Source: Prolixibacteraceae bacterium (GTDB taxonomy: Bacteria > Bacteroidota > Bacteroidia > Bacteroidales > Prolixibacteraceae). From it: DNA of 8,041 bases. The notes beneath the pieces were generated by a model. That model saw only the letters and a list, made by a program, of their open reading frames with translations, was not told where the DNA came from and searched no databases. The position numbers were made by a program, and so were the translations under genes. The stretch spans positions 1-8,041 of the forward strand of contig DAIDJX010000150.1 in the NCBI GenBank assembly GCA_027451165.1. Direction: 5' to 3'. Every line of letters starts with the position of its first letter. Positions within the stretch are counted from its first letter, which is position 1. Of this stretch, positions 1-6,326 are shown piece by piece.

Positions 1-148
1 AGGTGATCATATCCGGATAACTGTTCAGGGTGGTCTCCCTGGCTGGTTTTAGCTGAGCAGAGACAAAAACCGACAAGTTGAGGTATTTTTTGCCGTCCGC
101 CTCAGATTTGCCGGCGGGCAGTGTGGTGAAGATCAAACTCTGTGACAT
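1..148 (-). CDS. N-terminal 49 codons of an unknown protein, cut by the left edge
   Basis: Reading leftwards from an ATG at 148, the frame stays open to the window edge (49 codons plus one base). The protein starts MSQSLIFTTLPAGKSEADG, continues with a hydrophobic strand LNLSVFVSAQL, and ends NSYPDMIT at the edge. There is no signal peptide or membrane segment in the visible part. The pattern 'LP-G ... LSVFVSxxL ... L-x-x-(F/Y)-P-D' is one I recall, without being able to check, from the N-termini of conserved hypothetical proteins encoded beside large proteins like the one at 1130-5170. The gene has the same strand and direction as the two frames upstream, so it probably belongs to the same cluster, separated by the 143-base repeat-bearing gap. 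The nearby ATG at 153 is in another frame and meets a stop after six codons. Function unknown. The coding call is fairly secure; the family link is only suggestive. Confidence 0.68.
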   Translation of the reverse strand, partial: MSQSLIFTTLPAGKSEADGKKYLNLSVFVSAQLKPARETTLNSYPDMIT

Positions 149-156
149 ATCATTTA

Positions 157-281
157 AAATTTCGGATTTCGGATGTACGATTTCGGATTTGAGATTTCGG
201 ATTTCGGATGTACGATTTTGGATTTGCCTGCGGACTCTCTTGCCTTTAAATCCGAAATCTCAAATCCGAAATCCGAAATTT
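157..281. repeat. Inverted heptamer-repeat element (long hairpin)
   Basis: The left half (160-229) is about ten consecutive 7-base units: TTTCGGA five times, TGTACGA twice, and single TTTGAGA, TTTTGGA and TTTGCCT units. The right half (251-278) is four units in the opposite sense: TCCGAAA, TCTCAAA, TCCGAAA, TCCGAAA. As a result 179-204 and 248-273 are perfect 26-bp inverted repeats around a 43-base centre. An alternative outer register pairs 157-174 with 264-281 (18 bp, perfect) and can combine with an inner 16-bp stem. The element begins about ten bases after the stop codon at 292. It could be a REP-like or MITE-like intergenic repeat, or a transcript-end stabiliser. There is no U-rich tail typical of an intrinsic terminator, and no protein-coding content. 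Similar TTTCGGA runs are, as I recall, scattered in some environmental genomes (not checked). Confidence 0.9.
159..226 (+). repeat. Tandem 33-bp direct repeat, 35-bp period
   Basis: Positions 159-191 and 194-226 are 33-bp copies that differ at one base only (C at 184, T at 219). The 35-bp period equals five heptamers, so the copy probably arose by slippage or unequal exchange within the heptamer array. It forms the left half of the hairpin element. Confidence 0.9.
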
Positions 282-291
282 AATTCATGTT

Positions 292-1179
292 TCAGTTTTC
301 GGCGAAGGCCAGACAATACTGCTGCCAGTCGTCCAACTCCATCATCTGGGCGAAAGTCGGATCGGAATCCGCTCCGGCCAGGGTTCTCCTGACAGAGCAG
401 GAAACGGTTTTGCTGAAGCAGAAAATTTCGATCTTCACCTTGAGGGTAGCTTCACCTTCCAGTTTGGAAACTTTGGGGCCTTTGACGTAGGTCAGTGCCA
501 GGTAGAATTCCAGGGAAACCGTGATGATGCCCAGTATGGAAAGTCTTCCGTTGATGCGGATGTAGCCGGTCAGGGTAACGGTTTTGGTGGATACCTCATA
601 CTTGAAGTAAAATCCGCCCATAATGGAAACGGAACCTGAGGCCACGCCTATGTCAAGTGCTGCTGCTGCTCCGAATTCAAAAGCAGCTTCGACCGATACC
701 AGCTCTTTCAGGCTTGTTTTCAGCAGGAAGTAGCCACCTCCTCCATAAATCATTACTGTCAGGAGGAAGGGATTCTGTCGCGTACAGAAATTGAAGCTGA
801 TGGTCAGCGGTTTGCCGGTAAAAGGCAGGTTGATGGCAGCTCCAAGGCTGATGTTCGACAGGGTGCAAACCCCGACTGTCACATTGGGAACGCTGATGTT
901 GAATCCTGCGGTAACTCCGGAAGTGCTTACATCGACATATGGCCCGTCTTCCGAAAAGCCGGTGGAGGGGATGATGCTCTGAAGATTGTTGACAAACGCC
1001 AGTTCTCCGATAAATTCAATTGGTGGCGATCCCATGTCCACTTTCACGTCTGTCTTTCCGGAGGTGCCGGTTTTGAACTGTACGTAACCGAATTTCACAG
1101 CCAGTTTGCCCAGCAACTCAATCTGGAAATTACTGAATTTGGCATCGCCGGTCAGGGTGGGGCGAAAGAGTTGCATCAT
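292..1179 (-). CDS. Beta-rich protein, probably the frameshifted C-terminal part of the upstream large protein
   Basis: A 295-codon frame starts MMQLFRPTLTGDAKFSNF and ends QQYCLAFAEN. Most of it looks like alternating beta strands. There is a Gly-rich strand pair around residues 129-152 (FNFCTRQNPFLLTV, then IYGGGGYF), a small-residue stretch AAAALDIGVASGSVSIMGG (171-189), and strands TLTGYIRINGRLSILG (202-217) and VSLEFYLALTY (221-231). The tail 'DPTFAQMM..DDWQQYC.AFA' (273-293) looks like a conserved C-terminal signature. It has no signal peptide of its own. It overlaps the upstream frame by 50 bases in the +1 register, and a TGA lies five codons before its ATG. The best reading is that one indel split a single protein of about 1,625 residues. 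An independent gene translationally coupled to the upstream stop is possible but less likely, because the start falls mid-strand and lacks a ribosome site. Function unknown; likely located with the exported upstream part. Confidence 0.75.
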   Translation of the reverse strand: MMQLFRPTLTGDAKFSNFQIELLGKLAVKFGYVQFKTGTSGKTDVKVDMGSPPIEFIGELAFVNNLQSIIPSTGFSEDGPYVDVSTSGVTAGFNISVPNVTVGVCTLSNISLGAAINLPFTGKPLTISFNFCTRQNPFLLTVMIYGGGGYFLLKTSLKELVSVEAAFEFGAAAALDIGVASGSVSIMGGFYFKYEVSTKTVTLTGYIRINGRLSILGIITVSLEFYLALTYVKGPKVSKLEGEATLKVKIEIFCFSKTVSCSVRRTLAGADSDPTFAQMMELDDWQQYCLAFAEN

Positions 1180-4100
1180 AAGGCTTTTTCAAGGTTGTAA
1201 CGATCTGAAGCGCTTCTGCAGGATCATTGACTTTCACATCCAGGACCCCTTCAATCCCTTTTGTTTCGCTGTTCAGATCGGGTTTCCATTTGTATTCGGC
1301 ATAAAATGCTTCATCGGTGAACCAGGTCTTCAGGTTCGGCGCTTTTGGGACATTGCTGTTCAGGGCATTCAGTAACTTGACCAGTTGTGCCTTGATCTGT
1401 GCCTGCAGGTTATCAATCTCCGCTTTCAGGTTGGCGCCAGTCTGGCGGGCTTCATTTTCTTTCAGCAGGATCAGGTTTTTAATCCTTTCAATCTCCTCCC
1501 TGACCTTTTTTATTTCGGCAATCATTCCATCGAAACTGCCTTTCATATCCTTAACCCCGATGAGGCTGAAGATATCTATGATCCCAAAGATTTTCGCTGA
1601 AGGAAGACTGGGAATTGATTTGAAAAAGTCAGAAGCATCGAAAACCAGTTTTTTGAGGTTTTCAATATCCCCCCCGATGGGTCCCTGAAGTTTGCTTAGA
1701 CCGGTAATGGACATGTTAGGTGTCAGGAAACCGCCTGCTTTATCAGAACCGCCGGAAAAATCGACCACCGATTCACTGATGACCTTAGCAAAAACATAGC
1801 CCTGGTTGGCATCATCTTCCAGGGTAATGCTGGTGGCTTTCTTATTGCCGGTCAGTTCGTTTACCTGCTTGATAAACACCGCTGATTCCTGCATGACCGG
1901 GTGAAATTTCAGATCAGCTTCACCTTTGGCCGGGTAATACATGGCGCCAAACTTCATGCTTTCCGTTTCGAAAGCAGTGTCACCATCAACCAGGCATTCT
2001 GCATAGGCGACATCCTGGCCTGAAAATGGAGTAGTATTGTAGGTAACTTTTCCGTTATAGTCGGTCACCATGGCATTGACCATCGATTGGGTCCGTCCGA
2101 CCACATTCTCCACGAAAGCAAGTGGCATTCTGATGGCATGTTCTTCCCCTTCCTTGTCGGTAACGGTAATGTCAAAAGGAAATCCTTTCTGGCCAACATT
2201 GATGTAAAAGTTATAGGTCGAAGACCTGCCGGGTTTGCTGCAAGGATTCGGTTTCCCGATAATCACCGGAATAAAAGTCTTGCCGCTGCTGAGCGGGATA
2301 TTATCCGGTTTATCTATGTTGGGCGTTTTATCGTTTTCTATCCTGACTGCCTGGAAGGGGAAGCGGATGAATTTGCCATCCGGGTCATTGCGGGCATAAA
2401 GGACTTCTTTTTGAAGGACCACAATATACATCCGCATCATGTTGACTGCAGCCTTTTTTTCGCTGTTGAATTTCCTTTCGGTGACCTTCACCAGGGCAGC
2501 CCGGTGACCGAAGGGGAAAAGGTAACCTTCCCTGACGATTTTTACGTAATGGTCGCGGCCCAGCGTTGCCAGGTGTTCCCATTCAATGACATTCAGGTAG
2601 GTATCCGTGGGGCTTGGTACATCAAAAAAAGCATGCCAGTCGAGATAGGCGCCTAAAGTGGTTAGCATCAGTTTTTTCACAGGAACCGGCAGGGGTGAGA
2701 AACCCTGGATTTCATAATTGCTGGTGGTATGTACCAGCTTATGACGGTCGTTGGCATCAAGGGAAGCCTGGAAAGGCTGGTCAATGGGGGCACATCCTTT
2801 AACATCCGGATTGGCATCAAACGCCCATAAAGCCCTGATGGTTTTCAGGGAAGGAAGCAGTACCGGAGAAATACCTGCTTGCTGAAGTTTCACACCCAGT
2901 GCGGTATGCCACAGTTCGGTGACTTCCCCTTTGTTGGAGACGAGGGGGTCAAGCGTCCTGAATTGCGTGGAAATCATTGGATCAACAGTTTTCACTTCTT
3001 CCGTGTTCTCCAGTTTCAATTCGATCCGGTGGGTGAAATCATTTACCTGGTTGGGGGAGATGTACATCAGCGCAGGCGCTTCAATGGACGTGCTCAGATC
3101 CGGAATGGGGCCGGTTTTCATATCGACTTTCAGTTTGCTGATGTCGAAGTTGGGTTGTAATGTGGATAAGGCCTCCGGCGCCAGTACATTCTTCAGCTGA
3201 TTTTCATCATACACCGACCGGCGAATGGTTTTATTCCGTGAAAACTGTACCATCTTCACGGAATAATCCCTGGAAACGGGAGCAATGGTTCTTGGCTGTT
3301 GTTTTGAAACCGGTTCAGTTTTCAGCGTGGAAAACGAAACCGGATCCACTTTCATAATCTGCGGTAATTTTATCCATGCCCGGGGATGAACCCGCAATTT
3401 GAATTTGGACCAGTCCAACAGACTGTTCATGGTGAGTTCAAATCCGGGATGGCCGGCTTCCAGCTCATAAACCAGGCGGCTTTTTTTGGCCCTCATTTGT
3501 TTGGCGGGCAGGTCAATCGTTTCATTTCCTCCGCTGGGATCCATCAGGGTAGTTTCGAAGAAGGCCTGCTCCAGGGTATGCTGACTTGGAAAGCGGATAA
3601 TGATTATCCCTGCTTCTTTGGGATTGGATAATTCGAGAAATGGCGCCTGACCTTTGTTGGAAAATACAAAATTCTGAAAGTCGAATTCAAGCCAAATCAG
3701 GTCTTCCGGTCTTAATACCCTAACCGACAATGTTTTATTTGGTCTGAACCGGATGTCGTTGTACCCGATTTCCATTCTTGAGGCTTCCCTGGCTGGTTTT
3801 CTGACCGGATCCTGTTCTTCCTTTTCCTGAACCTTCACAGGGATGGTCGTTTTGGGGCGGGTTACCCTTTCCTGAGGGGTTTCTTCCTGCTTCTTTTGTT
3901 CTTCCCTCGTTGGTTGGGTGGTGGTGGCAGGGACAGTGACCCTTTTTATGGCCGGGTTAATAGTCCGTTTCACCGGCTGCTGGTCTTCAAAAAACAGGCT
4001 CGGCGGATCTTTATAGGAAACTGCCAGGCACTGTGCATCGTCAATTCTGGGTACAAATGCCTTCATCCGGGGCTCGAAATAGCTTTCCTCTATCTCTTCT

Positions 4101-5170
4101 TCCATTCCGAATGCTTCGTAATCAGGGAAATCTGCCTGGTTGACAAGGCGGAATGATCCCAGGGGATTGTTTAACCAGTAACCTTTTTCTTTGATACTTG
4201 CCGCGGCATAAAAGCGGGGTGGCTCTTCACGGCTGAAAAGGGCGCTGAAAAAGAAGCTGCCCAATGCGATTTCTTCTCCGGAAAAACCGTTCATCCATAC
4301 TTCCTTTCCGGCTGTTTCCCCCCATAGCACATTCACCGGTTGGCTGGAGGTGGTTTCACCGAGGAAAAGTGAAATGCCCTTCCGGCTTTCTTCCATCCGG
4401 AAATGACGTTTCCCCCTGTAAGTCAGCAAACCGGAAATTCTGGTCAGTATTCCTGAATCCGGAATGGAAAGCAAGGTGCCGGCGTTTTCCACCGGGTCAA
4501 GAAATCCGAGATTATTGCCATTGTATGGAAGCATGATCAGCTGATGGGCCTGGATGTCCCGTTCACAATAGTCCAGATGAATGCCTTCCGGAGAAACAAA
4601 GGTCATTTGCCAGTCGGCAGAGAGTTGCCATTGGAATTTTCCTTTGAGCGACACAGAACCGCCCTGACCGGCTGAACATAAGTCCCCTGAATACTCGAAT
4701 TCAGAACGCAGGGGGTTTTTCCTGTCCAGAAATTCCGGGAAACTGACTGCAGTCCGGATTCCAAAGGGCTGAACTTCCATTTCCAGCTTCCATTTTCCGT
4801 TCGCCTGGAAAATTCTGCCCACAAAGTCAAAGGTGATGGCAGTCCCTGGATAGGAAGCTCCGGTCAGGGATATCTGCCATTCGCCGGGTTGCCGGACAAT
4901 GGAAATCCGGGCACCGGGAGCAAAGATGGCCGGTTGAACGTCCCAGACGACTTTCCCATAGCGGACAACCTGAAATCCCTTATCCCATTTATGGATGGTA
5001 AAAGATTCATTCAGAACTGATTGGAGAATATCAGCAGAGGGATAAACCGCTACGGCGCCAACACCGAGTGTTTTAACAAACTGCCGGCGGGTAAATTTAA
5101 CGGAGCTTGATTTTTTTCCGGAGGATAAATTTTTCCGTGCCCCTTCAAGGTCAAAATGCCGGATTTTCAT
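1130..5170 (-). CDS. Very large exported protein of unknown function with a Tat-type signal
   Basis: A 1,346-codon frame. The N-terminus has a basic region, then TRRQFVK (27-33) matching the twin-arginine motif, and a short weakly hydrophobic stretch to about residue 49, so Tat export to the periplasm or envelope is likely. Residues about 50-395 are beta-rich. Residues 398-465 form a Pro/Thr/Glu/Lys-rich linker. A long mixed region follows, with a striking block at 804-901 containing DRHKLVHTTS, LGAYLDWHAFFD, EWEHLATLGRDHY and GYLFPFGHRAALVKVTERKF. A coiled coil lies at about 1216-1270, preceded by KIFGIIDIFSLIGV. From memory the 804-901 block recurs in large hypothetical proteins of other phyla, but I cannot name the family. 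The last residues before the TAA, after about DATLSP, look out of frame, and the sense continues in the overlapping frame at 292-1179. The start is the first ATG after an AT-rich leader with a promoter-like sequence. No catalytic motif was recognised. Confidence 0.85.
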   Translation of the reverse strand: MKIRHFDLEGARKNLSSGKKSSSVKFTRRQFVKTLGVGAVAVYPSADILQSVLNESFTIHKWDKGFQVVRYGKVVWDVQPAIFAPGARISIVRQPGEWQISLTGASYPGTAITFDFVGRIFQANGKWKLEMEVQPFGIRTAVSFPEFLDRKNPLRSEFEYSGDLCSAGQGGSVSLKGKFQWQLSADWQMTFVSPEGIHLDYCERDIQAHQLIMLPYNGNNLGFLDPVENAGTLLSIPDSGILTRISGLLTYRGKRHFRMEESRKGISLFLGETTSSQPVNVLWGETAGKEVWMNGFSGEEIALGSFFFSALFSREEPPRFYAAASIKEKGYWLNNPLGSFRLVNQADFPDYEAFGMEEEIEESYFEPRMKAFVPRIDDAQCLAVSYKDPPSLFFEDQQPVKRTINPAIKRVTVPATTTQPTREEQKKQEETPQERVTRPKTTIPVKVQEKEEQDPVRKPAREASRMEIGYNDIRFRPNKTLSVRVLRPEDLIWLEFDFQNFVFSNKGQAPFLELSNPKEAGIIIIRFPSQHTLEQAFFETTLMDPSGGNETIDLPAKQMRAKKSRLVYELEAGHPGFELTMNSLLDWSKFKLRVHPRAWIKLPQIMKVDPVSFSTLKTEPVSKQQPRTIAPVSRDYSVKMVQFSRNKTIRRSVYDENQLKNVLAPEALSTLQPNFDISKLKVDMKTGPIPDLSTSIEAPALMYISPNQVNDFTHRIELKLENTEEVKTVDPMISTQFRTLDPLVSNKGEVTELWHTALGVKLQQAGISPVLLPSLKTIRALWAFDANPDVKGCAPIDQPFQASLDANDRHKLVHTTSNYEIQGFSPLPVPVKKLMLTTLGAYLDWHAFFDVPSPTDTYLNVIEWEHLATLGRDHYVKIVREGYLFPFGHRAALVKVTERKFNSEKKAAVNMMRMYIVVLQKEVLYARNDPDGKFIRFPFQAVRIENDKTPNIDKPDNIPLSSGKTFIPVIIGKPNPCSKPGRSSTYNFYINVGQKGFPFDITVTDKEGEEHAIRMPLAFVENVVGRTQSMVNAMVTDYNGKVTYNTTPFSGQDVAYAECLVDGDTAFETESMKFGAMYYPAKGEADLKFHPVMQESAVFIKQVNELTGNKKATSITLEDDANQGYVFAKVISESVVDFSGGSDKAGGFLTPNMSITGLSKLQGPIGGDIENLKKLVFDASDFFKSIPSLPSAKIFGIIDIFSLIGVKDMKGSFDGMIAEIKKVREEIERIKNLILLKENEARQTGANLKAEIDNLQAQIKAQLVKLLNALNSNVPKAPNLKTWFTDEAFYAEYKWKPDLNSETKGIEGVLDVKVNDPAEALQIVTTLKKPYDATLSPHPDRRCQIQ
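1133..1188 (-). other. Apparent frameshift site joining the two large frames
   Basis: If the two overlapping frames are one protein, the register must change between the TGA at 1191-1189 (second frame) and the TAA at 1132-1130 (first frame). Two homopolymers lie in this window: five A at 1189-1185 and four C at 1162-1159 (minus-strand sense). One base too many in the C run would give ...DATLSP-TLTGDAKF. One base too few or too many in the A run would give ...TTLK-SLMMQLF. The shift needed is +1 (or -2), so an ordinary -1 slippery heptamer would not serve. A true mutation, a sequencing or assembly error, or an unusual programmed +1 shift all remain open. Confidence 0.65.
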
Positions 5171-5284
5171 TTGGTGAAGCTTTAATAATTCCGGTCTTCA
5201 ATTTACGTAAAACTGCGGAATTTCAAAGAGGGAAACGGTAATATTTTGTAAAATAAATGATTTAAACTGAAGTGACTATTTTAA
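5171..5284. other. Intergenic spacer, phosphoesterase to large exported protein
   Basis: An AT-rich 114-base gap between two minus-strand genes. No convincing hairpin terminator follows the phosphoesterase stop. The half near the large-protein start carries a promoter-like pair of boxes and a short perfect palindrome TTTACGTAAA (5202-5211). The large protein is therefore probably transcribed on its own rather than in an operon with the phosphoesterase. Confidence 0.5.
5199..5227 (-). promoter_or_regulatory. Possible Bacteroidota-type promoter for the large exported protein
   Basis: On the minus strand TTTG (5227-5224) is followed after 18 bases by TAAATTG (5205-5199), a relaxed match to the TTTG / TAnnTTTG promoter used by the Bacteroidota primary sigma factor. 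It would place a transcript start some 20-25 bases before the ATG at 5170. The -7 box overlaps the palindrome TTTACGTAAA, which could be an operator. The match is imperfect and may be chance. Confidence 0.33.
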
Positions 5285-6202
5285 TTACCTGACAATCAAT
5301 ATCTTGTCTTCAGTCAAGGTTTGCTCTCCGTCCCACCGGTAAGCCACCAGTTTTTTGGTCATCATAACACAACCATCTACGCAGCACAGGTTGTTTCTCA
5401 GCGGGAAGGGGCCGTTGCCCATGCAATAATGCCCGAAGAACACCGGAGGGGCGTCTTCCGGATAGATTCCGCCTGTGGGAGAAATCTCCGGGGGAATTGT
5501 ATAGTGGGGAAGCTGAAACTTGGATTCCATGGAGTTTTGTTGAAATGTCTTTCCAACTGGGTCTTCCCACCATTTCATCCGGTAAAAATGATGTATGCGC
5601 CTGTGATTGTCAAAAAGGGCGAGATCATGGGGCAGGAGGTGGTGGATGCCTCTGGTGGTTTGAAGGATGGCTTGTGACAAAGGAGAAGCCGGAGTAAGCA
5701 CTAAATCGCGAAAAGTAGCTTTAGAAATTTTACCTTCGGGCAACTCTGTTCGTAAAAGCTCAATATTTTCATTTTTCCAGCAGGCATGAACGATCCTGAC
5801 ATTTCCAAAGTCCAGAAAAAATGGCAATGTCCTCAGCCATTTCCGGTGATCTTCCCATTCTGGCGGATCGTTTCGGAATTCCAGCAGGATAGGACCAATA
5901 AAAGCTGATCTTTTACTCCCCTTTTTCAGCAATGGCCCTTTTTCAGGATTTTTCAGAAAATGAAGGATAGCATTCACTTCATTGTTTCCCAAAATGGTAT
6001 AAGCATGGCCCGCCTCTGTCATTTGGCGGATCAACCGGATGGTTTGACGGATTTCAGGACCGCGGCTGACAAAATCGCCTACAAAAACAGCCTTCCTTTC
6101 CGGGTGCTGGTATCCTGTAGAGCTCTTTTGGTAACCCATTGATTTCAAAAGGTTTTTCAACAAAGTGCAGTGCCCGTGAACATCGCCGATGATATCTAAC
6201 AT
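5285..6202 (-). CDS. PPP-type metallophosphoesterase, catalytic dyad substituted
   Basis: A 305-residue cytosolic protein of the calcineurin-like/PPP phosphoesterase fold, near the size of single-domain bacterial relatives (Ap4A hydrolase, PrpE and protein-phosphatase types). The motifs occur in the usual order: GDVHG (6-10), GDFVSRG (42-48), GNNE (72-75), VHACW (138-142) and FGHYC (256-260). It ends with LVAYRWDGE (285-293), typical of bacterial relatives in this group. The six expected metal ligands D7, H9, D43, N73, H139 and H258 are present. The family consensus is GDxxDRG and GNHE; here the second Asp is Ser46 and the His is Asn74, removing both members of the general-acid dyad. It may be a weak enzyme, use another acid, or bind without cleaving. 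The ATG at 6202 lies directly before the first beta strand. It is divergent from the acyl-CoA synthetase gene. The substrate cannot be read from the sequence. Confidence 0.9.
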   Translation of the reverse strand: MLDIIGDVHGHCTLLKNLLKSMGYQKSSTGYQHPERKAVFVGDFVSRGPEIRQTIRLIRQMTEAGHAYTILGNNEVNAILHFLKNPEKGPLLKKGSKRSAFIGPILLEFRNDPPEWEDHRKWLRTLPFFLDFGNVRIVHACWKNENIELLRTELPEGKISKATFRDLVLTPASPLSQAILQTTRGIHHLLPHDLALFDNHRRIHHFYRMKWWEDPVGKTFQQNSMESKFQLPHYTIPPEISPTGGIYPEDAPPVFFGHYCMGNGPFPLRNNLCCVDGCVMMTKKLVAYRWDGEQTLTEDKILIVR

Positions 6203-6252
6203 AATTGACCAGCTTCAATAAGTAAATATACAAAATTTCATCTTTCTTTTTA

Positions 6253-6286
6253 TTGGTACATTTCTGAGTGAAATTCCTTACTTTTG
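6253..6286 (+). promoter_or_regulatory. Probable promoter for the acyl-CoA synthetase
   Basis: TACTTTTG (6279-6286) is a full match to the -7 box. The best upstream element is TTGG (6253-6256), 22 bases away, which is weak and slightly far. It would give a leader of about 35 bases, A-rich and without a Shine-Dalgarno, before the ATG at 6327. Confidence 0.45.
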
Positions 6287-6297
6287 AACAAAAGTAA
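6278..6297. repeat. 20-bp palindrome in the divergent promoter region
   Basis: TTACTTTTG (6278-6286) and CAAAAGTAA (6289-6297) are perfect 9-bp inverted arms separated by AA. Each arm contains TACTTTTG on its own strand, a full match to the Bacteroidota -7 box TAnnTTTG. It may therefore be two overlapping promoters, an operator, or both. Confidence 0.8.
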
Positions 6298-6318
6298 ACC
6301 AAAAGAACCATAACCAAA
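6289..6318 (-). promoter_or_regulatory. Probable promoter for the metallophosphoesterase
   Basis: On the minus strand TTTG (6318-6315) is followed by an 18-base spacer and TACTTTTG (6296-6289), close to the Bacteroidota TTTG / TAnnTTTG pattern. It would give an untranslated leader of roughly 80 bases before the ATG at 6202. Confidence 0.5.
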
Positions 6319-6326
6319 ATAGCAAA

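Larger units (their letters stand above)
149..291. other. Intergenic gap filled by a repeat element
   Basis: This gap lies between the stop of the frame at 292-1179 and the start of the left-edge gene, both on the minus strand. Nearly all of it (157-281) is heptamer repeat and hairpin, described separately. Only about 8-10 bases on each side are unique, and they are AT-rich. I see no convincing promoter in the remaining bases, so the left-edge gene may be reached by readthrough from upstream, unless the hairpin stops or attenuates it. Confidence 0.6.

Noticed and set aside
179..273. Intrinsic terminator of the upstream minus-strand frame
   Set aside because: The stem is long but AT/GC mixed with a 43-base centre and no U-rich tail, so an ordinary rho-independent terminator is not supported; a transcript-end role remains possible.
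157..281. CRISPR array
   Set aside because: Repeats are adjacent 7-base units with no unique spacers, and half of the element is inverted.
78..392. A 104-codon plus-strand frame over the repeat
   Set aside because: Its centre is only translated heptamer repeat (ISDFGCTISDLRFRISD), and its ends are antisense to the two minus-strand coding regions.
1180..1195. Programmed -1 frameshift at the GAAAAAG-like run
   Set aside because: The downstream frame is in the +1 register relative to the first frame, so a -1 slip at this run would not enter it.
2087..2656. A 189-codon plus-strand frame opposite the giant gene
   Set aside because: It lies wholly inside the much longer minus-strand coding frame, has no recognisable motif, and its composition is what the complement of a coding strand gives.
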